Made by a program: the position numbers and the translations under genes. DNA of 64,000 bases from an uncultured Ramlibacter sp. (GTDB lineage: Bacteria > Pseudomonadota > Gammaproteobacteria > Burkholderiales > Burkholderiaceae_C). The notes under the pieces are model-generated. The model ran no database searches. It was not told the origin of the DNA and saw nothing but the letters and a program-made list of their open reading frames with translations. The number at the start of each line of letters is the position of its first letter. The first letter of the stretch is position 1. This document shows positions 1 to 8,392 of the stretch, in pieces. The stretch covers positions 62,001-126,000 of the forward strand of contig NZ_CAKZHQ010000004.1 of the NCBI RefSeq assembly GCF_936925435.1, written 5' to 3'.

Positions 1-24
1 AGCTAAGCACCCAAGAGTCTGTCC

Positions 25-297
25 TCAGTTGAGCGCATCCTTGAGCGCCTTGCCCGGACGGAACTTCGGCACCTTGGCGGCCTTGATTTTAATCGCAGCG
101 CCGGTACGGGGGTTGCGGCCGGCGCGGGCAGCGCGTTTGCCGACTGCGAAAGTGCCGAAACCTACCAGCGAAACCGAGCCGCCTTTTTTCAGCGTCGTCT
201 TGACGGCGCCGATCATCGACTCCAGCGCACGCGTGGCGGCAGCCTTGGAGATGTCGGCATGTTTTGCGATGTGCTCAATCAGTTCGGTTTTGTTCAC
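25..297 (-). CDS. hupB: HU-family DNA-binding protein
   Basis: A 90-residue histone-like protein that bends and compacts DNA in the nucleoid as a dimer. The N-terminal helical dimerisation half ([11 protein letters not shown]) and the DNA-intercalating arm with the family signature GRNPRTG near residues 61-67 are intact, and the length is typical. The start is GTG at 297, chosen because an AGGGG ribosome-binding site lies about 8 bases upstream and the protein then begins exactly like HU. It stands alone on the minus strand. A good sigma70 promoter lies about 140 bases upstream, and the leader between them contains a long hairpin. An IHF subunit is less likely, because the sequence reads as HU throughout. 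Confidence 0.95.
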   Translation of the reverse strand: MNKTELIEHIAKHADISKAAATRALESMIGAVKTTLKKGGSVSLVGFGTFAVGKRAARAGRNPRTGAAIKIKAAKVPKFRPGKALKDALN

Positions 298-355
298 AAG
301 GGGCCCCTCGTAGAGAGATAGAGTTGATCAGGAATGTCTCTTCAAAAAAATTTTT

Positions 356-409
356 GTCTCCCGGTCCCTGCGACGCCGCTAGGGCGGCTGCTGGCAGGAA
401 GCGGGAGAC
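356..409. other. Long imperfect hairpin in the hupB leader
   Basis: The arms GTCTCCCG (356-363) and CGGGAGAC (402-409) are perfectly complementary and enclose a smaller GCCGC/GCGGC stem. Read leftward, toward hupB, the hairpin is followed by five A and then seven T. Read rightward, it is followed by five T. It could act as an attenuator in the hupB 5' leader or as a bidirectional terminator. The rest of the 298-593 interval holds only the promoter at 439-467 and nothing else I recognise. Confidence 0.55.
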
Positions 410-438
410 TTTTTCGCGGCTGATCGCCACTGGAGTCG

Positions 439-467
439 ATTAAAGCCACGGCAATGGACCGTGTCAA
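439..467 (-). promoter_or_regulatory. Sigma70 promoter for hupB
   Basis: On the minus strand TTGACA (467-462) is followed after exactly 17 bases by TTTAAT (444-439). This is a perfect -35 and a near-consensus -10. The predicted transcript would start near 432 and carry a leader of about 135 bases before the hupB GTG. Confidence 0.7.
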
Positions 468-593
468 TACGACATGCAGCTTTACAACAGCGCGGAGGCG
501 GATTCTAGTCGGATTTGACGAGGTTCCATGCGGGCTGCGGGGCGTTTTGTGCGGCACTGCGCAATTTTCACGAGCCCCTCGGCAAGCAAAACG

Positions 594-1679
594 TTACAGC
601 GCCAAAGCGATCGCACGGCCGAGGTCCGAGGTGCCCGCCGTGCCGCCGATGTCAGCCGTGCGAGGCGCACCGCTTTGGGGATGCAGCACTTTCTCGATGG
701 CTGCGAGCACCGCATCGTGCGCGTCCTTGTGGCCCAGGAACTCCAGCATCATTGCACCGCACCAGATCTGGCCGATCGGGTTGGCGATGCCTTTGCCGGC
801 GATGTCGGGCGCCGAACCGTGCACCGGCTCGAACAGCGAGGGAAACTTGCGATCGGGGTTGAGGTTGGCGCTGGGTGCGATGCCGATGGTGCCGGTGCAG
901 GCCGGTCCCAGGTCGCTCAGGATGTCGCCGAACAGGTTGCTGCACACCACCACGTCGAAGAACTCGGGGCGCTGCACGAAGTGGGCCGTGAGGATGTCGA
1001 TGTGGAACTTGTCCAGGCGCACGTCGCCATAGTTCTTGGCCATCTCGGCCACGCGCTCGTCCCAGTAGGGCATGGTGATGGCGATGCCGTTGGACTTGGT
1101 GGCGCTGGTCAGGTGCTTCTTGGGCCGTGACTTGGCCAGCTCGAACGCGAACTTGAGCACGCGGTCGGTGCCGATGCGCGAGAAGATGCTTTCCTGCATC
1201 ACGATCTCGCGCTCGGTCCCGGGATACATGCGGCCGCCGACGGCCGAGTACTCGCCCTCGGTGTTCTCGCGCACGATGTACATGTCGATCTCGCCGGGCT
1301 GGCGCGGGCTGCCGTCCTTGCGCACCACCGGACAGATGATGCCGGGCATCAGGCGCGCGGGCCGCAGGTTCACGTACTGGTCGAACTCGCGGCGAAACAG
1401 CAGCAGCGAACCCCACAGCGAGGTGTGGTCGGCGATCTTCTCGGGCCAGCCGACGGCGCCGAAATAGATGGCGTCGTGGCCACCCACCAGGTCCTTCCAG
1501 TTGTCCGGCATCATCTGGCCGTGCTTCTCGAAGTAGTCCCAGCTGGAGAAGTCGAAGTGGTCGAACTGCAGGTCGATGCCGAATTTGGTGGCCGCGGCCT
1601 CCATCACCCGCACGCCCTCGGGCATGGTCTCCTTGCCGATGCCGTCGCCGGCGATGACTGCGATGCGTTTCTTGCTCAT
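594..1679 (-). CDS. Tartrate/D-malate-type decarboxylating dehydrogenase
   Basis: A 361-residue member of the isocitrate/isopropylmalate dehydrogenase family, most like tartrate dehydrogenase/D-malate decarboxylase (TtuC, DmlA, YeaU). These cytoplasmic enzymes use NAD and a divalent metal to oxidise 2-hydroxy acids. Visible signatures are the N-terminal AGDGIGKE strand, the family signature around NLFGDILSDLG, and the nucleotide loop GSAPDIAGKG. The ATG at 1679 overlaps the stop of the upstream hydrolase as ATGA, so the two are translationally coupled. Family members differ in substrate (tartrate, D-malate, 3-isopropylmalate, homoisocitrate), and the sequence alone does not settle which applies. 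The nearby LysR gene, with a DmlR-like start, supports D-malate or tartrate. Confidence 0.85.
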   Translation of the reverse strand: MSKKRIAVIAGDGIGKETMPEGVRVMEAAATKFGIDLQFDHFDFSSWDYFEKHGQMMPDNWKDLVGGHDAIYFGAVGWPEKIADHTSLWGSLLLFRREFDQYVNLRPARLMPGIICPVVRKDGSPRQPGEIDMYIVRENTEGEYSAVGGRMYPGTEREIVMQESIFSRIGTDRVLKFAFELAKSRPKKHLTSATKSNGIAITMPYWDERVAEMAKNYGDVRLDKFHIDILTAHFVQRPEFFDVVVCSNLFGDILSDLGPACTGTIGIAPSANLNPDRKFPSLFEPVHGSAPDIAGKGIANPIGQIWCGAMMLEFLGHKDAHDAVLAAIEKVLHPQSGAPRTADIGGTAGTSDLGRAIALAL

Positions 1680-2563
1680 GGTGTGTCTCCGAAGAAGTTG
1701 AGGGATTCGTCCAGCAGAAGGGCCGGGGCCTCCTCCGCGATGTAATGGCCGCAAGGCAGGCTGCGGCCGCTGACTTCGCTGGCGCGCTCGCGCCACAGCG
1801 CCAGCACGTCGAAATTGCTTCCCACCGCACCGTGCTCGCCCCACAGCACGCGCAGCGGCATGGCCAGCTTGCGGCCGGCCTGAACATCGGCGCGGTCGTG
1901 CGCCAGGTCGATGCCGGCGCTGGCGCGGTAGTCACCGCAGACGCCGGTGGCCGTGCCGGGCAGGCGGGCGCAGCGCTCGTACTCGGCCAGCGCCTGCGGG
2001 TCGAAGGCCGCCAGGCCGGCGTGGCGCTTGCCCATCACGCTGCGCAGGTAGCGCACCGGGTCGGCGTCGATCAGCGCCTCGGGCAGGGGCGGCGGCTGGA
2101 CCAGAAAGAACCAGTGCCAGTACGCCGTGGCAAAAGCCAGCGAGGTCTGTTCGTACATGGCCAGCGTGGGCGCGATGTCCAGCAACAGCATGCGCTGCAC
2201 GGCATCGCCGTGGTCGGCCGCCAGCCGGTGGGCGACGCGCGCGCCGCGGTCGTGGGCCAGCACCTGGAAGCGGTCAAAGCCCTGGGCCTGCATCAATGCC
2301 AGCGCGTCGGCCGCCATCTCGCGCTTGGCGTAGGCGGCACTGCCCTCGCCCGGCGCGGGGCGCTGGGAGTCGCCATAGCCTCGCAGGTCCATCAAGACGA
2401 CGGTGAACCGCTGGGCCAGGGCCGGCGCCACCCTGTGCCACATGGCATGGGTCTGCGGATGGCCGTGCAGCAGCAGCAGCGGCGCGCCCTGCCCGGCGCG
2501 GCGGCCGCGCAGCCGCACGCCGTCACGCACAAAGTCCAGGGTCTCGAAGCCATCCAGCAGCAT
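1676..2563 (-). CDS. Fluoroacetate dehalogenase-like alpha/beta hydrolase
   Basis: A 295-residue alpha/beta-fold hydrolase. The nucleophile motif AHDRGARVAH (Asp105) replaces the usual Ser elbow. As I recall the fluoroacetate dehalogenase active site, all its parts are present: Asp105 nucleophile, Arg106 and Arg109 for the carboxylate, Asp129 and His273 of the triad, and His150, Trp151 and Tyr212 of the halide pocket. The oxyanion-side motif HGHPQTHAMW lies at 34-42. The start at 2563 follows from the family N-terminus. Its stop overlaps the start of the dehydrogenase gene, so both form one short operon. The likely reaction is hydrolysis of haloacetate to glycolate. Hydrolysis of another 2-substituted short acid is possible. 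Confidence 0.8.
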   Translation of the reverse strand: MLLDGFETLDFVRDGVRLRGRRAGQGAPLLLLHGHPQTHAMWHRVAPALAQRFTVVLMDLRGYGDSQRPAPGEGSAAYAKREMAADALALMQAQGFDRFQVLAHDRGARVAHRLAADHGDAVQRMLLLDIAPTLAMYEQTSLAFATAYWHWFFLVQPPPLPEALIDADPVRYLRSVMGKRHAGLAAFDPQALAEYERCARLPGTATGVCGDYRASAGIDLAHDRADVQAGRKLAMPLRVLWGEHGAVGSNFDVLALWRERASEVSGRSLPCGHYIAEEAPALLLDESLNFFGDTP

Positions 2564-2639
2564 CAGCCGATTCTGGCATTGCGGCGCAAGATGCCGCAAG
2601 CAATAATGCGGCAATCGATTGTTTCCAATCAGGAATGAA

Positions 2640-3575
2640 TTGAAATCCCTGCTCGAACGCAATGACCTGGAACTGCTGCTGGCCGTGCGCGCCCACGGCA
2701 GCCTGGCCGCCACCGCCGCCGCCGCCGGCGTCGTCCCCTCCGTGGTCACCAAGCGGCTGGCCGCCCTGGAGGCCAGGCTGGGCTTCAAGCTGTTCCAGCG
2801 CACCACCCGCCGCGTTGTCGCCACGGCCGAGGGCGAGGCCCTGTGCGAGCGCGCCACCCGCCTGCTGCAGGAGTTCGCCGCGCTGGAGAGCGACCTGCAG
2901 GAGCGGCGCAGCGAGCCCTCGGGCCTGATCCGCCTGGCCGCCACCTTCGGCTTCGGCCGGCTCTGGCTGGGCCCGGCCCTGGCCGACTTCCAGACCCGCC
3001 ATCCGCTGATCCAGGTGCAGGTGCAGCTGACCGAGCAGTTGCCCGACCTGGCCGTCGATGGCTTCGACGGCGCGGTCTGGCTGTGGTCGGTGCGCGGCCA
3101 GCGCGCCTCGGAATGGGTGGGCCGGCGGCTGGCGCGCAACCAGCGTGTGCTGGCGGCCGCGCCGGCCTACCTGCGCGCGCGCGGCACGCCGGCCACGCCC
3201 GCTGCCCTGGCCGAACACGACTGCCTGGTGGTGCATGAGAGCGACCAGCGCTTCGACACCTGGCGGCTGCAAAAGGAACGCGACAAGACGGAAACCCGCG
3301 TGCGCGTGCAAGGGCCGCTGTCGGGCAACTCCGGTGAACTGGTGCGTGACTGGTGCCTGGCCGGCCGCGGCATCATGCTGCGCAGCCTGTGGGACATCGC
3401 ACCCCAACTGGCCTCGGGCCAGCTGGTGCGGGTGCTGCCCGCCTATGCGATGCCGGACGCCGATGTGCACTGGCTGGCGCCGCAACAGGCCCGCACGCCC
3501 AAGCGGGTGCGCCTGCTGGTGGACTTCCTGGCCGAGCGCTTCCGTGGCGAACCCTGGAAGCGCGTGACGCGCTAG
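2640..3575 (+). CDS. LysR-family transcriptional regulator
   Basis: A LysR-type regulator of about 311 residues. The N-terminal winged helix-turn-helix runs NDLELLLAVRAHGSL to a VVTKRLAALE recognition helix and is followed by the substrate-binding domain. I chose the TTG at 2640 because AGGA lies five bases upstream and the protein then begins like DmlR-type regulators. An in-frame TTG at 2619 would add seven residues. It diverges from the dehalogenase-dehydrogenase pair across about 76 bases, the usual arrangement for a LysR gene and its target, so it probably responds to the substrate of that pair. Its stop overlaps the convergent EamA gene by four bases. Confidence 0.85.
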   Translation: MKSLLERNDLELLLAVRAHGSLAATAAAAGVVPSVVTKRLAALEARLGFKLFQRTTRRVVATAEGEALCERATRLLQEFAALESDLQERRSEPSGLIRLAATFGFGRLWLGPALADFQTRHPLIQVQVQLTEQLPDLAVDGFDGAVWLWSVRGQRASEWVGRRLARNQRVLAAAPAYLRARGTPATPAALAEHDCLVVHESDQRFDTWRLQKERDKTETRVRVQGPLSGNSGELVRDWCLAGRGIMLRSLWDIAPQLASGQLVRVLPAYAMPDADVHWLAPQQARTPKRVRLLVDFLAERFRGEPWKRVTR

Positions 3576-4483
3576 GCCTTTGCAACTGCAGGGGCGCGCA
3601 CGACCAGGCTGACGCCCACGGCCGTCAGCGCCATGCCGGCGATGGTCAGCACGGTGATGGGTTCACCGAACAGCAGCCAGGCCATCAGCGCCGTGCAGGG
3701 CGGCACCAGGTACAGCAGACTGGTGACGGCGGTGGCCGCGCCGCGCTGGATCAACAGGTAAAGCAGCGAGCTGCCGCCCAGCGTCAGCGCCAGCACCGAC
3801 CAGGCCATGGATCCAATCAGCTCACGGTTCAGGCCACCTTCGATCACCCAGTGCATGGACTCAGCCTCGAACAAGGCCAGCGGTGCGGTGACCACGAAGG
3901 CAGCGGCCATTTGCACGAGATTGGCAGTGCGCACGTCGCAGGGCGCGACAAAGCGCTTCTGGTAGAGCGTGCCGGCCGTGATGCTGAGCAAGGCGCCAGC
4001 CGCCAGCAGCAGGTTCAAGGGATCGATCTCGCCCAGGCCGAGCTTTTGCCAGACCACCAGGGCCAGGCCGGCCAGGCCCAGCGCCAGCCCGCCCCACTGG
4101 CGCGCGCTCACGCTGCCGCCGCGCGAAGCGATCCACACAGCGGTGAGCACAGGCTGCAGTCCGACCAGCAAAGCCACCAGGCCGGCGCCCATGCCCAGCT
4201 TGACGGCCGCCCAGACGCCGCCCAGGTAGCCCGCGTTCATCAGGATGCCGGTGACAGCCAGGTGCTTGTATTGCGCGCGCCCCACAGGCCAGGCCGCCCG
4301 CGCCAGCCAGGCCCAGACGGCGAAGCAGGCGACCGACAGCAGGTAGCGCAGGGCCAGGAATTTGAGCGGCGGCGCATGCGGCATGCCGTAGCGCGCGACG
4401 ATGAAGCCGGTGCTCCAGATCAGCACGAAGACGATGGGCATGGAAGCCACCAGCGCAGCCGATCGTGAATGGGTGGAAGTCAT
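3572..4483 (-). CDS. EamA/DMT-family transporter
   Basis: A 303-residue inner-membrane protein with ten hydrophobic segments arranged as two repeated five-helix EamA halves. Both halves carry the family pattern of short charged loops, and a glutamate before the ninth helix (LFGEPITVLT) is typical of drug/metabolite transporters. The start MTSTHSR at 4483 is preferred over the in-frame ATG at 4501. Members export amino acids, nucleosides or drugs, and no substrate can be assigned here. The gene follows pgsA on the same strand, with a 75-bp palindromic repeat between them, and it converges tail to tail with the LysR gene. Confidence 0.8.
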   Translation of the reverse strand: MTSTHSRSAALVASMPIVFVLIWSTGFIVARYGMPHAPPLKFLALRYLLSVACFAVWAWLARAAWPVGRAQYKHLAVTGILMNAGYLGGVWAAVKLGMGAGLVALLVGLQPVLTAVWIASRGGSVSARQWGGLALGLAGLALVVWQKLGLGEIDPLNLLLAAGALLSITAGTLYQKRFVAPCDVRTANLVQMAAAFVVTAPLALFEAESMHWVIEGGLNRELIGSMAWSVLALTLGGSSLLYLLIQRGAATAVTSLLYLVPPCTALMAWLLFGEPITVLTIAGMALTAVGVSLVVRAPAVAKA

Positions 4484-4501
4484 GGATTTTTCCAGGGCCA
4501 C

Positions 4502-4576
4502 CGCGGATCCGGCTTTGCCGGGCCGCTGGTGGCGCCCCCTTGAGGGGGAGACGGCCGCAGGCCGTTTCGGGGGTGG
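4502..4576 (-). repeat. Triple-hairpin repeat, copy 1 (after pgsA)
   Basis: A 75-bp element nearly identical to the one at 61002-61074. It holds three consecutive stems: CCGGC-TTT-GCCGG, CCCCCT-TG-AGGGGG, and ACGGCC-GCA-GGCCGT. It begins two bases after the pgsA stop on the minus strand. The third stem differs in sequence from copy 2, yet its arms are complementary in both, which indicates selection for the folded form. It may be a transcription terminator, attenuator or mRNA 3' stabiliser. I recall similar elements scattered through Comamonadaceae genomes. Confidence 0.85.
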
Positions 4577-4577
4577 G

Positions 4578-5159
4578 CTATTTCACTCGTTTGCGGATTT
4601 CTGGGAGCGCCTTGCGCAGGTAATAGACCATGGACCACACCGTCAGGATGGCGGAGATCCAGATCAGCCAGGTACCCCAGACGCCGGTGTCGACCAGGCC
4701 GAACAGCACGCCGTCGTACAGCAGGAAGGGGATGGCCACCATCTGCGCCGTGGTCTTGAGCTTGCCCAGCATGTGGACGGCCACGCTCTTGGCGGCGCCG
4801 ATCTGCGCCATCCATTCGCGCAGCGCGGAGATCGCGATCTCGCGGCCGATGATGATCAGCCCCACGAAGACGTCGGCGCGCTGCAGATGGACCAGCTACA
4901 GCAGCGAGGGGAAGTCCAGGAACTTGTCGGCCACCGGATCGAGGAAGGCGCCGAACGACGAGGTCTGGTTCAGCTTGCGCGCCAGGTAGCCGTCCAGCCA
5001 GTCGGTCAGGGCGAACACCACGAACATCACGGTGGCGATCAGGTTCTGCAGCGAGGCTTCCATCCCCAGGTAGAACACCCCGACGATCAGCGGGATGGCG
5101 ACGATGCGCGTCCAGGTCAGGATGGTGGGGATGGTGAAGAACATGGCCGATTCTGGCAT
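4578..5159 (-). pseudogene. pgsA: Phosphatidylglycerophosphate synthase with in-frame amber codon
   Basis: PgsA is an essential inner-membrane enzyme that makes phosphatidylglycerophosphate from CDP-diacylglycerol and glycerol-3-phosphate. The N-terminal 87 residues contain the complete CDP-alcohol phosphotransferase motif (DG-x2-AR-x8-G-x3-D-x3-D, starting at DGYLARK). Codon 88 is TAG (4898-4896). The same frame then continues without a shift through LIIIGREIAISALREWMA to a normal C-terminus, 193 residues in all, which is the usual family length. The six residues before the stop (DFPSLL) also look slightly atypical. Either the base is a sequencing or assembly error, or the gene is broken or suppressed. 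The start could be the ATG at 5159 or at 5144. It lies 25 bases downstream of uvrC, and the uvrC-pgsA order is common. Confidence 0.85.
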
Positions 5160-5184
5160 GCGGCGCCCCGCCCCAACGGCGTGC

Positions 5185-7188
5185 TCAGCGCAGGGCGCGG
5201 TAAATCTCTTCGGCCAGCTCGCGTGAAATCCCTTCCACCGTGGCGATGTCGTCGACCCCGGCGGCCGCCACGCCGCGGATGCCGCCGAAGCGCTGCAGCA
5301 GGCGGGCCCGCTTCTTGGCGCCTATGCCCGGAATCTCCTCGAGCTTGCTCCCGCCCACCCGCACCTTGGCGCGGCGCGCCCGCATGCCGGTGATGGCGAA
5401 GCGGTGCGCCTCGTCGCGGATCTGCGCCACCAGCATCAGGGCGGCCGAATCCTTGCCCAGCCAGATCTTCTCGCGGCCATCGGCAAAGACCAGTTCCTCC
5501 AGGCCGACCTTGCGGCCCTCGCCCTTCTCCACGCCGACGATCACCGCCAGGTCCAGCCCCAGCTCGGCGAACACCTCGCGCGCCATGCTGACCTGGCCCT
5601 TGCCGCCGTCTACCAGCACCAGGTCGGGCAGGCGCAGCGTGGACCGGGCCTCCTTGGCACCTTCGGTCGGCGAAGCAGTCTCAGCAGACGCTTCGGGCGG
5701 CACGGCAGCATCAGGAGACGCTTCGCCTGGCGGCGACGCGTCGGGCGGATCGCGGCCGGCCTCGGCCAGCTTGGCGTAGCGGCGCAGCAGCACCTGGCGC
5801 ATGGCGGCGTAGTCGTCGCCGGGCGTGATGCCCTCGATGTTGAAGCGGCGGTACTCGCTGTTTTGCATCTTGTGGTGGTGAAACACCACGCAGGAGGCCT
5901 GGGTCGCCTCGCCCGCCGTGTGCGAGATGTCGAAGCACTCGATGCGCAGCGCGTCCAGGTTGTCGGGATCGAGCTGCAGCGCATCGGCCAGGGCCCGGGT
6001 GCGGGCCTGCTGCGAGCCCTCTTCGGCCAGCAGGCGGGCCAGTTGGAGGGACGCGTTCTTCTGCGCCATCTCCAGCCACAGGCGGCGCTGCTCGCGCGGG
6101 TTGTGAACGGCGTTGATGCGCACGCCGGTCTGCTCGGACAGGGCCTCGATCAGTTCGCGGCCCACCGCCTGGCTTGTGATCAGCGCCGGCGGCACCGGCA
6201 CCTGCAGGTAGTGCTGGGCGATGAAAGCTTCCAGCACCTGGGTCTCGACCGGCTGCGCCGGCGCCACGTCGGTGTCCGCATCGGCCATCTTGTCGAAGTC
6301 CTGCACCACGCTGGCGTCCTCGATGTGGGTCGGGAAGTAGGCGCGGTCGCCCAGGTGGCGGCCGCCGCGCACCATGGCCAGGTTGACGCAGGCCCTGCCG
6401 CCCTGCACCACCGCCACCAGGATGTCCACGTCCTTGTCCGAGCCGGTGGTCTCCACCGACTGCTGGTGCAGCACCGTCGACAGCGCCGCCATCTGGTTGC
6501 GCAGTTCGGCCGCCTGCTCGAACTCCAGCTTGTCCGAATGCTGCAGCATGCGCGCCTCCAGCGTGCGCAGCACGGTCTGGGTGTCGCCGCGCAGAAAGGC
6601 CTCGGCATTGGCGACGTCGTGCTTGTAGTCCTCGGGCGCCACCAGGTTGACGCAGGGGCCCGAGCAGCGCTTGATCTGGTAGAGCAGGCAGGGCCGGGTG
6701 CGGTTGGCGAACACCGTGTCCTCGCAGGTGCGCAGGCGAAACACCTTCTGCAGGAGCTGGATCGACTCCTTGACCGCCCAGGCGCTCGGATAAGGCCCGA
6801 AGTAGCTGTGCTTGCGGTCGACAGCGCCGCGGTAATAGGCCATGCGCGGGAAGGCATGCGACACCAGCTTCAGGTAGGGGTAGCTCTTGTCGTCGCGAAA
6901 CAGGATGTTGTAGCGGGGACTGAGCGCCTTGATCAGATTGTTCTCGAGCAGCAAGGCCTCGGCCTCGGAGCGCACCACGGTGGTCTCCATGCGCACGATC
7001 TTGCTGATCATGTGGCCGATGCGCGTGCCGCCGTGGTTCTTCTGGAAGTAGCTGGCCACGCGCTTTTTCAGGTTGCGCGCCTTGCCCACGTAGAGCACGC
7101 CGCCCTCGGCATCGAAATAACGGTAGACACCGGGCAGGGCGGGAAGCGCCGCGACCTCGGCCAGCAATTGCTCGGAATGCTCGGACAT
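5185..7188 (-). CDS. uvrC: Excinuclease ABC subunit C
   Basis: A 667-residue nuclease that makes both incisions in nucleotide excision repair together with UvrB. Domains in order are the GIY-YIG nuclease ([20 protein letters not shown], about 18-40), a cysteine cluster region, the UVR helical hairpin ([14 protein letters not shown]), the RNase H-like endonuclease domain ([12 protein letters not shown]) and tandem helix-hairpin-helix motifs at the C-terminus ([13 protein letters not shown]). A low-complexity Pro/Ala/Glu/Ser insertion of about 40 residues (roughly 473-514) sits just before the RNase H-like domain and is unusual for the family. The start at 7188 is only 21 bases from the divergent earP start. 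Confidence 0.96.
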   Translation of the reverse strand: MSEHSEQLLAEVAALPALPGVYRYFDAEGGVLYVGKARNLKKRVASYFQKNHGGTRIGHMISKIVRMETTVVRSEAEALLLENNLIKALSPRYNILFRDDKSYPYLKLVSHAFPRMAYYRGAVDRKHSYFGPYPSAWAVKESIQLLQKVFRLRTCEDTVFANRTRPCLLYQIKRCSGPCVNLVAPEDYKHDVANAEAFLRGDTQTVLRTLEARMLQHSDKLEFEQAAELRNQMAALSTVLHQQSVETTGSDKDVDILVAVVQGGRACVNLAMVRGGRHLGDRAYFPTHIEDASVVQDFDKMADADTDVAPAQPVETQVLEAFIAQHYLQVPVPPALITSQAVGRELIEALSEQTGVRINAVHNPREQRRLWLEMAQKNASLQLARLLAEEGSQQARTRALADALQLDPDNLDALRIECFDISHTAGEATQASCVVFHHHKMQNSEYRRFNIEGITPGDDYAAMRQVLLRRYAKLAEAGRDPPDASPPGEASPDAAVPPEASAETASPTEGAKEARSTLRLPDLVLVDGGKGQVSMAREVFAELGLDLAVIVGVEKGEGRKVGLEELVFADGREKIWLGKDSAALMLVAQIRDEAHRFAITGMRARRAKVRVGGSKLEEIPGIGAKKRARLLQRFGGIRGVAAAGVDDIATVEGISRELAEEIYRALR

Positions 7189-7209
7189 CGGCACTATTAT
7201 CCCGGCACC

Positions 7210-8292
7210 ATGAGCATCAGCATGATGTGGGACATCTTCTGCAAGGTCATCGACAACCACGGCGACATCGGCGTGTGCTGGCGCCTGGCATCGCAGCTCG
7301 CACAACGCGGCGAGCAGGCACGGCTGTGGGTGGACGATGCTTCGGCCCTGGCCTGGATGGCGCCCGGCGGCCAGGCCGGCGTCGAGGTCCTGCCCTGGAC
7401 CGCGCCAGCCCGGGCCGTGCCGGGCCAGGTGGTGGTCGAGGCCTTTGGCTGCGAACTCGATGACAGCTTTGTCGCCGCCATGGCGCAGGCCGCGCGCGCA
7501 GGCCGCGCGCCGGCCTGGATCAACCTGGAGTACCTGACGGCCGAGCGCTTTGCCGAGCGCAGCCATGGCCTGCCCTCCCCTGTGCTCAGCGGCCCGGGTG
7601 CCGGCCTGACCAAACACTTCTTCTATCCCGGCTTCACTGAACGCACGGGCGGCCTGCTGCGCGAGCCGGACCTGCTGCAAGCCATCGCCGCTTTCGACCG
7701 CCAGGCCTGGCTGCAGGGCAACGGCATCCCCTGGGCCGGCGAGCGGCTGGTCTCGCTCTTTTGCTACGAGCCCGCGGCCCTGCCTGCGCTGCTGGAGCAA
7801 CTGGACCAGGGGCCGCAGCCCAGCCGCCTGCTGGTCACGGCCGGCCGGGCCCAGACCGCCGTCCAGGCCCTGCTTGAGAGGGGAATTGGCCCCTATCCCC
7901 CGTCCAATGGACCTGGGTCGCTATCAATTTCATACCTCCCCCTGCTCGCACAGACCGATTACGACCGCCTGCTGTGGGCCTGCGACCTGAACTTCGTGCG
8001 TGGTGAAGACTCGCTGGTGCGTGCGCTGTGGGCGGGCAAGCCCTTTGTCTGGAACATCTATCCACAGCACGACGGCGCCCACCTGGCCAAGCTGCAGGCC
8101 TTCCTCGACTGGCTGCAGGCGCCGGCCTCGCTGCGCGAATTTCATGCGGTGTGGAACGGTGGCGCTGCAGCAGCACTGCCAGCGCCGCAGGCCGCATCCT
8201 GGAGCGCCTGCACAGAGGCGGCGCGCGCAAGTCTGATGGCCCAGCCGGACCTGGCTGCCCAGCTGCGGGGTTTCCTGGCGGAAAAGCGCTAA
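7210..8292 (+). CDS. earP: EF-P arginine rhamnosyltransferase EarP
   Basis: A 360-residue GT-B glycosyltransferase (family GT104) that transfers rhamnose from dTDP-L-rhamnose to Arg32 of elongation factor P, so that EF-P can rescue ribosomes stalled on polyproline. The N-terminal signature [13 protein letters not shown] carries the catalytic aspartates (Asp15 and Asp19 here), and [13 protein letters not shown] holds the nucleotide-sugar-binding glutamate (Glu266). Its substrate gene efp follows 100 bases downstream. Residues about 229-242 are encoded by an in-frame copy of a 43-bp dispersed repeat. This segment, rich in Pro, Gly and Ser, falls between the two Rossmann halves and is probably a surface loop. 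The family assignment is firm from motif and context. Confidence 0.95.
   Translation: MSISMMWDIFCKVIDNHGDIGVCWRLASQLAQRGEQARLWVDDASALAWMAPGGQAGVEVLPWTAPARAVPGQVVVEAFGCELDDSFVAAMAQAARAGRAPAWINLEYLTAERFAERSHGLPSPVLSGPGAGLTKHFFYPGFTERTGGLLREPDLLQAIAAFDRQAWLQGNGIPWAGERLVSLFCYEPAALPALLEQLDQGPQPSRLLVTAGRAQTAVQALLERGIGPYPPSNGPGSLSISYLPLLAQTDYDRLLWACDLNFVRGEDSLVRALWAGKPFVWNIYPQHDGAHLAKLQAFLDWLQAPASLREFHAVWNGGAAAALPAPQAASWSACTEAARASLMAQPDLAAQLRGFLAEKR
7894..7936 (-). repeat. 43-bp twin-hairpin repeat, copy inside earP
   Basis: This is a diverged copy of the 43-bp element. Read on the plus strand it runs from TATCCCCCGTCCAATGGAC through a 7-base spacer to GCTATCAATTTCATACC. The 19-7-17 layout matches the other five copies base for base in length. 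It is translated in frame within earP, giving [14 protein letters not shown]. The second hairpin is weakened (ATACC instead of ATAGC). Confidence 0.75.
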
Positions 8293-8392
8293 AATAAGCG
8301 GCTTTGCGCAGCCTCCCGTTCCGGGAAGCCTCGCGCCCGCCGCGGCACCTGCATCCCGCCCAACGCCAGCGGCCAACTTTCGCTAAACCGCC

